NCBI GenBank assembly: GCA_035519475.1
Contig: DATIWI010000024.1
Span: 1 to 10,518, forward strand
Direction of reading: 5' to 3'
Length of the DNA stretch: 10,518 bases
DNA from: Fen-1467 sp035519475
GTDB taxonomy: Bacteria > Verrucomicrobiota > Verrucomicrobiia > Opitutales > Opitutaceae
Below, piece after piece: positions 1-7,170 of the stretch. Each line of letters starts with the position of its first letter. The stretch's first letter is position 1. The notes under the pieces are model-generated. The model was not told where the DNA came from and searched no databases. It saw only the letters and a program-made list of their open reading frames with translations. The translations under genes and the position numbers were made by a program.

Positions 1-1161
1 GAGACTTTCCGGCGCGGGGAGATCAACCCGACGGTCCTGGCCTACGCCGGGCTCGGCCATGCCTGGCGCCTGAAGCAGCCGAAGGACTTCAACGAGATCG
101 TCCGCCTGTACACCGGGCAACTGGCCGGCCGGTTCGGATCCCAGCTCCGGAAGTGCCGCCTCGAGGCCGCCTTCAACCAGGCGCAGCCGTTCTACTCCGG
201 CATGATCCTCTACGTGCTCGCCTTCCTGCTGGCCGTGGTGTCGTGGCTGAGGTGGCCGGGTGCGCTGCAGCCCGCGGCCTTTTGGATGATGGCGCTGGCG
301 TTTGCGGCGAGCACCGCGGGCATCGCGACGCGCATGTGGCTGGAAGGCCGGCCCCCCGTGACCAACCTGTATTCCTCCGCCCTTTTCGTCGGCTGGGTGG
401 CGGTGGTGCTGTGCCTGGTGCTGGAACGAATCTATCGGAACGCCATCGGCGCCGCGGCCGGAGGAATCATCGGCTTCGCCACGCTGCTCATCGCCCACCA
501 CCTCGCGCTCAGCGGCGACACGATGGAGATGATGCGCGCGGTGCTTGATTCCAATTTCTGGCTCACCACGCACGTGCTCGCCATCACGATGGGCTATGGT
601 TCGACCTTCCTGGCCGGCATCCTGGCCATCATCTACATCGTCATGGGCGTGTTCACGACGTGGCTGGGGCAGCGGCCCGGCGGCGCGCCCGCGACGGAAG
701 CGGCGGCGATTGCCCAAGCCGGCGCGGAAACCAACGGGAAGATGCTGGAACGGATGGTCTATGGAATCGTGTGCTTCGCGACGCTGTTCAGTTTCACGGG
801 TACCGTGCTGGGCGGTATTTGGGCCGACCAGTCATGGGGTCGCTTCTGGGGTTGGGATCCCAAGGAGAACGGCGCGCTCATCATCGTGCTCTGGAACGCG
901 ATCATTCTGCACTGCCGCTGGGGAGGACTCGTGCGGCAGCGCGGCCTGATGATGCTCGCGGTGTTCGGCAACGTCGTCACGAGCTGGAGCTGGTTCGGCG
1001 TGAACATGCTCGGCGTGGGGCTGCACTCCTATGGCTTCACCCAGGCCGCCTTCAATTGGCTGGTGGCCTTCATTGTCTTCTTTGCGCTGATCATCGCCCT
1101 GGCGGCCGTGCCGCTGGAAAAGTGGCGCAGCTTCCGGCCGGCCGCGGCGGCGGCGCCCTGA
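1..1161 (+). CDS. ccsA: Cytochrome c biogenesis protein CcsA/ResC family, 5'-truncated by window edge
   Basis: This is the C-terminal 386 residues of a haem-handling membrane protein of the System II (CcsA/ResC) cytochrome c maturation pathway. Such proteins move haem across the cytoplasmic membrane and present it for attachment to apocytochromes. The frame is open from base 1, so the ATG at 202 is internal: residues 1-67 are hydrophilic and run straight into the first membrane helix (from residue 68). About eight hydrophobic segments follow. The tryptophan-rich WWD signature is clear at about residues 274-290 (WGRFWGWDPKEN). Candidate haem-ligand histidines are H166/H167, H191 and H342 (LHSYG motif). 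The hydrophilic N-terminal part fits the longer CcsA forms, or ResB-CcsA-like fusions, of Verrucomicrobiota, Planctomycetes and Bacteroidetes. What lies upstream cannot be seen. A hairpin terminator follows the stop. The family call is secure; the full domain layout is inferred. Confidence 0.9.
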   Translation, partial: ETFRRGEINPTVLAYAGLGHAWRLKQPKDFNEIVRLYTGQLAGRFGSQLRKCRLEAAFNQAQPFYSGMILYVLAFLLAVVSWLRWPGALQPAAFWMMALAFAASTAGIATRMWLEGRPPVTNLYSSALFVGWVAVVLCLVLERIYRNAIGAAAGGIIGFATLLIAHHLALSGDTMEMMRAVLDSNFWLTTHVLAITMGYGSTFLAGILAIIYIVMGVFTTWLGQRPGGAPATEAAAIAQAGAETNGKMLERMVYGIVCFATLFSFTGTVLGGIWADQSWGRFWGWDPKENGALIIVLWNAIILHCRWGGLVRQRGLMMLAVFGNVVTSWSWFGVNMLGVGLHSYGFTQAAFNWLVAFIVFFALIIALAAVPLEKWRSFRPAAAAAP

Positions 1162-1175
1162 GCCCGGCGCGCGGA

Positions 1176-1211
1176 TCGGCCCGGCAGCCTGGAGCCGGCC
1201 CGGCGTTTTTT
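1176..1211 (+). terminator. Rho-independent terminator after ccsA
   Basis: An inverted repeat begins 14 bases after the ccsA stop. The left arm is 1176-1185 (TCGGCCCGGC) and the right arm 1194-1203 (GCCGGCCCGG), with an 8-base loop. There are eight G-C pairs, one internal C-C mismatch and an outer T-G pair. Six T's follow at 1206-1211. This is the only stem plus T-run of this quality in the window, and it separates ccsA from the next gene. Confidence 0.75.
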
Positions 1212-1254
1212 GGTTTCCTCGGCGCCCCCGCCGGCGTAGCAATGGCACTGTTCC

Positions 1255-2553
1255 ATGCCTGCATCGAAGCCTCCTGCGGTCACCCTGGGCGTTCTGGGAG
1301 GTGTGGCGCTGGTGTTGATTGGCGCCATCGTCTTTTTTGCCATGCGCCCGGGATCACCGCCCCCCGCGGCGGCACCGGCGGCCGCCGGTGTGCCTCGCGC
1401 CACCCCATCGCTGGGGTATGCCTCCCAGCCCATTGGCGATGCCGTCACCGGCCATCCCTGGATCGCCCACCTCGAGGTCGTCGACCTCGATGGCGATGGT
1501 CTGCCTGACATCGTCGTGTGCGACGCCCAGGCCAACCAGCTTCGCTGGATCCGCCAGACCCCCCGGGGCGTCTACACCGAGTCGACGATCGGCGACGTCA
1601 TGGCGCCGGGCCATGTGCAGGCCTATGACGTCTATCACCACGGCCGGTTGGACCTGCTCGTGGCCGGCATGGGGCAGATCTTTCCCAACAACGACCGCAT
1701 CGGCACGGTCGTCATCTTCGAGAACCTGGGCAACGGGCAGTTCCGCCGGCACGTGATCGCCGAGCACCTGGCGCGCGTGGCCGACGTCCGCGGCGCCGAC
1801 CTGCTCGGCAATGGCGTCACCCAACTCGTGGTCGGCTGCTTCGGCTACGATCAGGGCGAGACGCTGTGGCTGGAGAACAAGGGCGACTGGAATTTCGAGG
1901 GCCACGTCGTGAACACCCAGTCGGGCCCCATCCACACGCCCGTGGCCGATTTTTACGGCGACGGAAAACTCGAATTCGCCGACCTCATTTCGCAGGAATG
2001 GGAGGAGGTGCACCTGTTCGACAACCTGGGCGGCGGGAAATTCAAGGACACGATCATCTGGGGCTCGACCAACGAGGACTACGGGAGCAGCGGTCTGATC
2101 GCCGCCGACGTCAACCACGACGGCCGGCCCGACTTCGTCTACACCAACGGCGATGCCTTCGACTACGCGCGCCCCGGCCCGCGCCCGTGGCACGGGATCC
2201 AGTGGATCGAGAACCTCGGCGGCCACCGCTGGGCCTTCCACCGGGTGGGCGACTTCCCCGGCGCCTACGGACCGAGCGCCGCCGATCTCAACGGCGACGG
2301 CACGATCGACCTGCTCGCCGTGAGCACGTTCAACGACTGGTCCAATCCCAACGCGGTTTCCATGATGGCATGGCTCAACGACGGGCACCAAAACTTCACC
2401 CCTGTCGTTTTGGCCCGCACGCCGACCCACCTCCTCGTGACGGCCGTGGCGGACATGGACGGGGACGGCGTGCCGGAGATCATCACCGGCGGCTTTCATG
2501 CCTATCCGCCGTACGATCGGCTGAGCCGGGTGCTTCTGTGGAAGAGGCGATGA
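1255..2553 (+). CDS. Membrane-anchored FG-GAP/VCBS repeat protein, predicted seven-bladed beta-propeller
   Basis: The 432-residue protein has an N-terminal hydrophobic anchor (about residues 9-29) and then a Pro/Ala-rich linker; no lipobox cysteine is seen. The rest carries seven FG-GAP/VCBS-type repeats with calcium-loop motifs of the form DxDxDGxxD. They start near residues 77 (DLDGDGLPD), 125, 182, 232, 285 (DVNHDGRPD), 344 and 400 (DMDGDGVPE). The spacing of 48-59 residues fits one blade each and a closed seven-bladed propeller. Repeats 2 and 3 have degenerate loops. The domain should face the periplasm or exterior and may bind Ca2+. No UnbV/ASPIC domain or catalytic site is visible, so the role is unknown; scaffolding or ligand binding is inference. 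The start is fixed by an in-frame stop 18 bases upstream (1237). No Shine-Dalgarno is evident. It is probably co-transcribed with the TPR gene 72 bases downstream. Confidence 0.9.
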   Translation: MPASKPPAVTLGVLGGVALVLIGAIVFFAMRPGSPPPAAAPAAAGVPRATPSLGYASQPIGDAVTGHPWIAHLEVVDLDGDGLPDIVVCDAQANQLRWIRQTPRGVYTESTIGDVMAPGHVQAYDVYHHGRLDLLVAGMGQIFPNNDRIGTVVIFENLGNGQFRRHVIAEHLARVADVRGADLLGNGVTQLVVGCFGYDQGETLWLENKGDWNFEGHVVNTQSGPIHTPVADFYGDGKLEFADLISQEWEEVHLFDNLGGGKFKDTIIWGSTNEDYGSSGLIAADVNHDGRPDFVYTNGDAFDYARPGPRPWHGIQWIENLGGHRWAFHRVGDFPGAYGPSAADLNGDGTIDLLAVSTFNDWSNPNAVSMMAWLNDGHQNFTPVVLARTPTHLLVTAVADMDGDGVPEIITGGFHAYPPYDRLSRVLLWKRR

Positions 2554-2612
2554 GCCGCTGCCGCCCGCCATCACCCCTGCGGGGGATCGACGAACGCGCA
2601 CGCCGCCGTTGC

Positions 2613-2617
2613 GGAGG
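2613..2617 (+). promoter_or_regulatory. Ribosome binding site for the TPR gene
   Basis: GGAGG lies 8 bases upstream of the GTG at 2626. It is the clearest Shine-Dalgarno match before any gene here, and it decides the choice of this GTG start. Confidence 0.7.
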
Positions 2618-2625
2618 CTCCGTCT

Positions 2626-4116
2626 GTGCGTAAGGTCCAGGCCGTCACCGCTGCCGTGCTCGTCGCCGGCCTGCTGACGGCGGCCGGGATGGCGTGGCAG
2701 GTGTGGCGCGAGCGGCAGACGGCTGCCGTCGTGCGCGCCGCCGTGCCGCCCCTGCCGGATCTCTCCGCCTGGCCCGAGGAATTTGCCTGCCGCGTGCGGG
2801 CGGCCACGGCGGCGGCCAACCGGCTCGACCAGCCTCTCCCCGCTCTGACCGAGCTGGCGTGTCTCTACCATGCCAACGGCCTCTACCGCGAAGCCCAACA
2901 GGTCGAACGCGGCCTGCGGGCCCTCGAGCCGGGCAACGCGCAGTGGTCCTATTATCTCGCCGATACCTGTCAGAATCTCGGCGACATGGAGGGCACCCGT
3001 ACTTTTCTTGAAGAGTCCCTGCGCCTCGCGCCCCATTACCGCCTCACCCGGCTTAAGCTGGCGGACCTGCTGCTGAAGCTCGGCTTCACCGACGAAGCCC
3101 GCGTCCAGTACGAGTGGCGCCTCGCGCAGGTGCCCCAGGATCCCTACGCCCTGCTCGGTCTGGCCCGGATCGCCCTGCAACGCGGCGATCGCGAGGAGGC
3201 GCAGCGGCGCTTCGAAACCATCGTGCGCACCTCCCCGGCTTTTCCCCCGGCGCACAGCCTGCTCGCCGAACTCTACGAGGAGTCGGGCGACGCGGTTCAC
3301 GCCGCGGAACAGCGCCGCCTCGGCAGCGCGGCCGGCCGGTTCATCGAGGCGAACGATCCGCTGCTGTACAAAGTGTATGCGTGGAGCTTCGACCCCTATC
3401 GCCTGGATGTGCAGGGCGGACGGAGCCTGCAGGCCGGTCAGTGGGAGGCGTCGCTGCCGTTCTATCGCCGGGCCGCGCGGCGGGCGCCCGCGGATGGCCA
3501 GGCGCACGAGGCCCTGGGGTTCCTGTACCTCCAGCTCGACCGGCCGGCCGAGGCGCGCGCCGCCTTTGAGGCCGGCGTGGCCGCCGCGCCGCAGACTCCC
3601 TCGCTCTACCTCGCCCTGGCGGGGCTGCTGCGCGGGCAGAAGCGGCCCGCCGACGCGCTCGCGGTACTGCAGCGCGGCGTGCGGGCGCTGCCGGCTGCTC
3701 CGAATCTGCGCGCCGCCCTCGGCGCCGCACTCGAGGCCGGCGGCCGCCCCGCGGAGGCCGTCGCGGCGTACCGCGAGGCGGTCCGCCTCGATCCGGATGC
3801 GGCCGACGCCCAGCTGGGCCTGGGCCGGTGCCTGCTCGCGCTCGGCGGGGAAACCGAGGCGCAGACGTGGCTGGCGCGTGCGCTGGTGCGTCGGCCAGCC
3901 GGCGCCGACGACGTGGCCGCGCTGGCCCAGCAACAGCTCGATGCCGGCCAGGTGGAGCGGGCGGCCGCCTGCATCCGCGCGCTGATCGATTTCAATCCCG
4001 CCCAGCCCGCCGCCCGGCTGCTGCTCGAGCGCGGTCTGGCGGCAGCGCGCAAGGCCGGCAATCAGGAGCTCGTCCAAGCGTTTGCGGCGCTCGCCGCCCG
4101 GCTGCCGCCGCCGTAA
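2626..4116 (+). CDS. Membrane-anchored tetratricopeptide repeat (TPR) protein
   Basis: The 496-residue protein starts at GTG 2626 behind a GGAGG. A single N-terminal hydrophobic segment (about residues 5-26) should anchor it with the bulk outside the cytoplasm. TPR units of about 34 residues cover residues 72-239 (five units) and about 265-460 (six units), with the usual G/A-Y-x-A pattern and P at the unit ends. For example, residues 359-392 carry AGGRPAEAVAAYREAV and end in LDP. The two blocks are separated by a non-TPR linker at about 240-264 containing DPLLYKVYAWSFDPYRLDV. TPR arrays are protein-binding scaffolds, so a partner is likely. The gene follows the FG-GAP propeller gene by 72 bases with no strong terminator between them, which suggests an operon and possibly a shared complex; that is inference. 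It converges on recN, with 38 bases between the two stop codons. Confidence 0.9.
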   Translation: MRKVQAVTAAVLVAGLLTAAGMAWQVWRERQTAAVVRAAVPPLPDLSAWPEEFACRVRAATAAANRLDQPLPALTELACLYHANGLYREAQQVERGLRALEPGNAQWSYYLADTCQNLGDMEGTRTFLEESLRLAPHYRLTRLKLADLLLKLGFTDEARVQYEWRLAQVPQDPYALLGLARIALQRGDREEAQRRFETIVRTSPAFPPAHSLLAELYEESGDAVHAAEQRRLGSAAGRFIEANDPLLYKVYAWSFDPYRLDVQGGRSLQAGQWEASLPFYRRAARRAPADGQAHEALGFLYLQLDRPAEARAAFEAGVAAAPQTPSLYLALAGLLRGQKRPADALAVLQRGVRALPAAPNLRAALGAALEAGGRPAEAVAAYREAVRLDPDAADAQLGLGRCLLALGGETEAQTWLARALVRRPAGADDVAALAQQQLDAGQVERAAACIRALIDFNPAQPAARLLLERGLAAARKAGNQELVQAFAALAARLPPP

Positions 4117-4154
4117 GTGAGCCACAGCCGCTGAAACTCGCGGCGGCCGCCGGC

Positions 4155-5816
4155 TCAGCCGCCCAGCAGTTCCTCCGCATGGGCCCGCGCGCTCTTCGCG
4201 CCGCGATCGCCGAGCATGCGGGCCAGCTCGCCGATCCGCGCCTTCCGGTCGCCGTGGACCGGCGCGATGGACACGACCGCGCGGTTCTGCGCCTGGTCCT
4301 TGGTGACGACCAGGTGATTCGCCGCGTGCGCCGCGACCTGCGGCAGGTGGGTGACGCAAAGCACCTGATGCCGCGCGCCGATCGCGGCCAGCTTCTCGCC
4401 CACGATGCCGCCGACCTCACCGCCCACGTTGGAATCGACCTCGTCGAACACGAGCACCGGAATGCTGTCCAGGTCGGCGAGAATGGTCTTGAGCGCGAGC
4501 ATCACGCGGGCGAGTTCGCCGCTGGAGGCAATGCGGCTGAGCGGCAGCGGCGCTTCGCCGACGTTGGGCGAGAAGAGAAACGCGCACGCGCAGTCGCCGG
4601 TCGGGCCCAGGTCGGGCAGGGTCGCGAGCCGCACTTGGAAGTCGGCTTTCACGAAGCCGAGCTGCGCAAGGGCCCGCGCGCCCGTCCGCGCCAGCTCCCG
4701 CGCGGCCTTTTCGCGCGCGAGCCGCAGCGCCTCCGCCTCCTTGCGCGCCGCCCGCCCCGCCTCCGCCACCCGCCGGTCGAGGCGCGCCAGCGCGCCCTCC
4801 AGATCGCCCTGCACGTCGAGGCGGCGCCGGATGTCGTCGCGGGCCGCCTGCACCGCCCGCACGTCGCCGCCGTGGCGGCGCTTCAGGTCGAGCCAGGCAT
4901 TCATCCGCGCCTCAAGCTGCGCCGCCTGCTCGGGCTCGAAGGCGAGCTGCTGGCTCAAGCCGGCGAATTCCGCCCCCAAATCGGCGAGCTCCACCGAGGC
5001 CGACGCCAGCCGGTCGGCCAGCGCCTTGCTGGCGGGATCCAGCGCTTCCAAGTGGCGCGCCTCGCGGATGAGCTGGGCGAGGCGGCCCAGCAGGCCCTCG
5101 TCCCCACCAAGGCCCGCCGCCAGCGCCTGGGACAATTCGGTCAATTCCTGCGCCCTGCTCAGGCGCTGAAAGTCCCGTTCCAGCGCCTCGATGGCCTCGG
5201 CCGTCAGCTCCAGCTGGCCCATCTTGGCCAGCTGGTCCTCCAGAAACTGGATCTGCTCGGGCGGCAGCCGCGTCTCCGCCGCGAGCCGCGCCCGTTCCGC
5301 CTGCAGGCCGCGCCAGGCGCGGTAGCACTCCTGGTAGGCCGCCAGCGCCGCGCCGGCCCGCGCATAGGCGTCGAGCAATTCCAGCTGCGCCGTCTCCTTG
5401 AGCAGTCGCCGCGGCTCGCTCGGCCCGTGGAAATCGATCCACCGTTCCCCCAGCGCCTGCAGCGCCGCGAGCGTGGCCAGGCCGCCGTTGACCGTGATCT
5501 TGGGCGCCTTGTCGCGTGGCAGGCTGCGTTTGAGGATGAGCAGTCCGTCCTCGCAGCGCGGCAGATCCAGCGACACCAGCAGCGCGTCCATCCCCCGCGG
5601 GTCCGCGAAGAAGAGCGCCGCCTCCACCTCGCAGGCTCCCGCACCCTGCCGGATCACGGTCTTCTCGGCCCGCGCGCCCGCCAGCAGGCTGAGCGCCCCC
5701 AGCAGGATGCTCTTGCCCGCCCCCGTCTCGCCCGTCACGGCCGTGTAGCCGGGCTCGAAATCCAGGTCGATCTCCTCCAGCAGGGCCAGGTTCCGGATGC
5801 GAAGCGTTTGGAGCAT
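4155..5816 (-). CDS. recN: DNA repair protein RecN (SMC-like ATPase)
   Basis: This is a 553-residue RecN, the usual length for the family. It is a cytoplasmic SMC-like ATPase that acts at DNA double-strand breaks in recombinational repair. The N-terminus MLQTLRIRNLALLEEIDLDF and Walker A GETGAGKS (residues 29-36) match RecN. A long coiled-coil-prone middle rich in Ala, Leu, Glu and Arg follows. The ABC signature is ASSGELARVMLAL (S431-S432-G433-E434). Walker B is VLVFDEVD (D458, E459), followed by CVTHLPQVAAHA and a C-terminus ending RIGELARMLGD...AEELLGG. The frame stays open to 5936, but an earlier start would add 40 unrelated residues and overlap the divergent gene, so ATG 5816 is chosen. 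The motif after Walker A, usually close to IHGQHEHQ, reads FHGPSEPRRLL here. The upstream 107 bases are shared with the divergent gene. I saw no LexA-like palindrome there. Confidence 0.97.
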   Translation of the reverse strand: MLQTLRIRNLALLEEIDLDFEPGYTAVTGETGAGKSILLGALSLLAGARAEKTVIRQGAGACEVEAALFFADPRGMDALLVSLDLPRCEDGLLILKRSLPRDKAPKITVNGGLATLAALQALGERWIDFHGPSEPRRLLKETAQLELLDAYARAGAALAAYQECYRAWRGLQAERARLAAETRLPPEQIQFLEDQLAKMGQLELTAEAIEALERDFQRLSRAQELTELSQALAAGLGGDEGLLGRLAQLIREARHLEALDPASKALADRLASASVELADLGAEFAGLSQQLAFEPEQAAQLEARMNAWLDLKRRHGGDVRAVQAARDDIRRRLDVQGDLEGALARLDRRVAEAGRAARKEAEALRLAREKAARELARTGARALAQLGFVKADFQVRLATLPDLGPTGDCACAFLFSPNVGEAPLPLSRIASSGELARVMLALKTILADLDSIPVLVFDEVDSNVGGEVGGIVGEKLAAIGARHQVLCVTHLPQVAAHAANHLVVTKDQAQNRAVVSIAPVHGDRKARIGELARMLGDRGAKSARAHAEELLGG

Positions 5817-5923
5817 GGGGTGAAACCGCCATAGGGAATGGACAGGTTTGGGGGCGAATACAAGACGCGCCGTCGCCCGCGCTGCGGACTTTACATCGCC
5901 GGGCGCACGGCGAGACTGATCGC

Positions 5924-6772
5924 ATGCACCGCGCAATCATCGGGCTCGCGCTCGGGATCGGCCTGGCTCCCGCCGGCGCGATCGGCGCTGCGGACGCTCC
6001 GCCCGCGGCCGGCGCCGCCGACCGGCCGCACCGCGGCAGCGTGACGGTGTTTGCCCTCACCGAGTGCACCGACGCCGGGCGCCAGGTGCCGGCTCCCTCT
6101 GCGGAACAACCGGTCTACGTCTTGATCCACTGCGCCGGCCAGCACGACGTGGGCGAGGCCCACGCCGCAGATCCGTCCCCGACGGAGGCGGCGCTCGATG
6201 CACAGCTGCGGGCCGCGCTCGGCGTGCGCCACTACCAAATGGCAACCGCCGACCACCCGCCATCCGTGGTGCTGTTCTACAACTGGGGCATTCACGGCAA
6301 TCCCGGCGCTGATCTGGCCGATCTCGGCCTCCGCAACCTGCTCGACCGGGCCGCCCTCGTGGGCGGACGCAAGTTCGCGGCGGATCTGCAGGCCGCGCTC
6401 CAGGCGGAAACGCTGACGGCCGGCGCCACTTCGAACCAGCCTTGGGGCGCGCAGCTGCCGGGAATGAGACCGACCAGCGCCGCGGGCGTGCTGCAGTCCG
6501 TCAGTCCTCTGGAGATGTTTCGCCGGCGTGACCGGCTCACCAGCCGCCTGATCGACGAGATCGCGGACGACGTCTACTACTTCATCGTTTCCGCCTTTGA
6601 CCATGCCGCGCTATCCCGGGGCGAGCAGCGTCTCCTCTGGCGCACGAAGATGAGCACGAGCGCGCGGGGAACCTCGATGGCGGCCGCGCTGCCCGCCCTG
6701 ATCCGCGGCGGCGCACCCCATTTTGGCCAGGAGCTCCCGGAAGCGGCGCAGTCTGCGCAACCGACCGGTTGA
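5924..6772 (+). CDS. Secreted protein of unknown function
   Basis: This 282-residue protein matches no named family that I recognise. Residues 1-23 form a typical signal peptide: MHR, a hydrophobic core, then an Ala-rich end with likely cleavage near AIGAADA. The mature part has a segment on a hydrophobic strand (PSVVLFYNWGIHGNPGAD, about residues 109-126). Near the C-terminus are a YYFIVSAFDHAAL stretch and a GEQRLLWRTKMSTSARG motif (about residues 236-252). The order of a strand-like aromatic/hydrophobic stretch, a short charged turn and LLWRTKMS looks conserved in style. I have the impression that similar proteins occur as hypothetical genes in Opitutaceae, but cannot verify it. It is divergent from recN, with 107 bases between the starts, and no other gene lies before the tRNA. 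Start choice: ATG 5924 directly precedes the signal peptide; the Shine-Dalgarno is weak or absent. The coding call is firmer than any role. Confidence 0.8.
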   Translation: MHRAIIGLALGIGLAPAGAIGAADAPPAAGAADRPHRGSVTVFALTECTDAGRQVPAPSAEQPVYVLIHCAGQHDVGEAHAADPSPTEAALDAQLRAALGVRHYQMATADHPPSVVLFYNWGIHGNPGADLADLGLRNLLDRAALVGGRKFAADLQAALQAETLTAGATSNQPWGAQLPGMRPTSAAGVLQSVSPLEMFRRRDRLTSRLIDEIADDVYYFIVSAFDHAALSRGEQRLLWRTKMSTSARGTSMAAALPALIRGGAPHFGQELPEAAQSAQPTG

Positions 6773-6797
6773 GTCCGTCGGAACCGTTGGGCGCTGA

Positions 6798-6840
6798 GGC
6801 GGCCGCGGTACTTTTCGCGCCGGCCGCCGCGGCGGTTTAT
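6798..6840 (+). terminator. Possible terminator after the secreted-protein gene
   Basis: GGCGGCCG (6798-6805) and CGGCCGCC (6821-6828) are perfect 8-base inverted arms around a 15-base loop. A second overlapping palindrome, CCGCCGCGGCGG (6824-6835), leads into TTTAT. The T-run is short and starts 7 bases after the main stem, so this is a weak terminator call supported mostly by its position 26 bases after the stop. Confidence 0.35.
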
Positions 6841-6842
6841 CC

Positions 6843-6872
6843 TTGCCTCCGCTCCGCCCGTTGGGCCATACA
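6843..6872 (+). promoter_or_regulatory. Possible promoter of tRNA-Val
   Basis: TTGCCT (6843-6848), an 18-base spacer and CATACA (6867-6872) sit at the right distance to start transcription about 12 bases before the tRNA. Both boxes match the sigma-70 consensus only partly, so this rests mainly on position. Confidence 0.3.
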
Positions 6873-6890
6873 GCCCCCCTCCGCGCGGTT

Positions 6891-6967
6891 GGACTCTTAG
6901 CTCAGTTGGTTAGAGCGCTTCCTTGACATGGAAGAGGTCGCTGGTTCGAGCCCAGTAGAGTCCACCA
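6891..6967 (+). tRNA. tRNA-Val, anticodon GAC
   Basis: The full cloverleaf can be drawn. The acceptor stem GGACTCT (6891-6897) pairs with AGAGTCC (6957-6963), followed by discriminator A6964 and an encoded CCA (6965-6967). The D-arm GCTC...GAGC contains AGTTGGTTA. The anticodon stem CTTCC/GGAAG (6918-6922 and 6930-6934) encloses the loop TTGACAT with anticodon GAC at 6925-6927, which reads GUC valine codons. The T-arm GCTGG-TTCGAGC-CCAGT has one G-U pair. The terminal CCA is encoded in the DNA. The last base, A6967, is also the first base of the hairpin that follows. Confidence 0.97.
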
Positions 6968-7128
6968 GCCTTCGCCGCAGTGGGCGGAGGCGAAGGCTGC
7001 CGTCCGTAGGCCTGGCGAAGGACGGCGTTCACCTCCGCAGCGTCGCGGCTACGGCTGGCAGGCCACCCGCCTACGCTTTCGCGCTGCGAAAGCTACGGCG
7101 AGGTGCCGCGCCGTAGGCTCGGCGAAGG
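6967..7128. repeat. Hairpin-rich intergenic repeat island after tRNA-Val
   Basis: Four close inverted repeats fill this stretch: AGCCTTCGCC/GGCGAAGGCT (6967-6976 and 6989-6998); GCCGTCC/GGACGGC (6999-7005 and 7020-7026); GCTTTCGC/GCGAAAGC (7075-7082 and 7086-7093, loop of 3); and CTACGGCG/CGCCGTAG (7093-7100 and 7109-7116). An 18-base word recurs with 16 of 18 matches at 7004-7021 and 7111-7128 (CCGTAGGC, then CT or TC, then GGCGAAGG). GGCGAAGG occurs three times and GCTACGGC twice. No stem has a T-run after it. An open frame across it (6928-7116) starts inside the tRNA and is not a gene. This looks like a mosaic of a short dispersed palindromic repeat of the REP type; dispersal cannot be seen from one window. 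Confidence 0.75.
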
Positions 7129-7170
7129 CGGGCGGGCTGGGGCCAACGCCGGATTTGGGAGGCCCGCGCA

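Noticed and set aside
2574..2584. Small hairpin CCCC-TGC-GGGG between the propeller and TPR genes
   Set aside because: It has only four pairs and no T-run, so it is unlikely to end transcription; the two genes still look like an operon.
4118..4157. Imperfect hairpin between the TPR and recN stops (TGAGCC/GGCTCA with inner GCCGC/GCGGC)
   Set aside because: The stem has a large asymmetric internal loop, there is no T-run on either strand, and it includes the recN stop codon. It is too weak to call a terminator.
1354..4359. Open frame of 1001 codons on the minus strand across the propeller and TPR genes
   Set aside because: It is antisense to two genes with clear domains. Its product is low-complexity (Arg, Gly, Ala, Pro) with no recognisable domain, and its long openness is expected from third-position GC bias.
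3828..5834. Open frame of 668 codons on the plus strand across the end of the TPR gene and all of recN
   Set aside because: It lies antisense to a complete RecN with all catalytic motifs. The product is Arg/Gln/Leu-rich with no domain, so it is a GC-bias shadow.
5817..5936. Upstream extension of RecN by 40 residues
   Set aside because: The added residues do not resemble RecN and would overlap the divergent gene. ATG 5816 gives the canonical N-terminus.
5891..6604. Minus-strand open frame opposite the secreted-protein gene
   Set aside because: The plus-strand product has a convincing signal peptide and structured motifs. The antisense product has neither, and its 5' end lies inside the plus-strand gene.
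6928..7116. Small plus-strand open frame starting inside tRNA-Val
   Set aside because: It starts in the anticodon arm of the tRNA and then reads through the hairpin repeats, so it is not a plausible gene.
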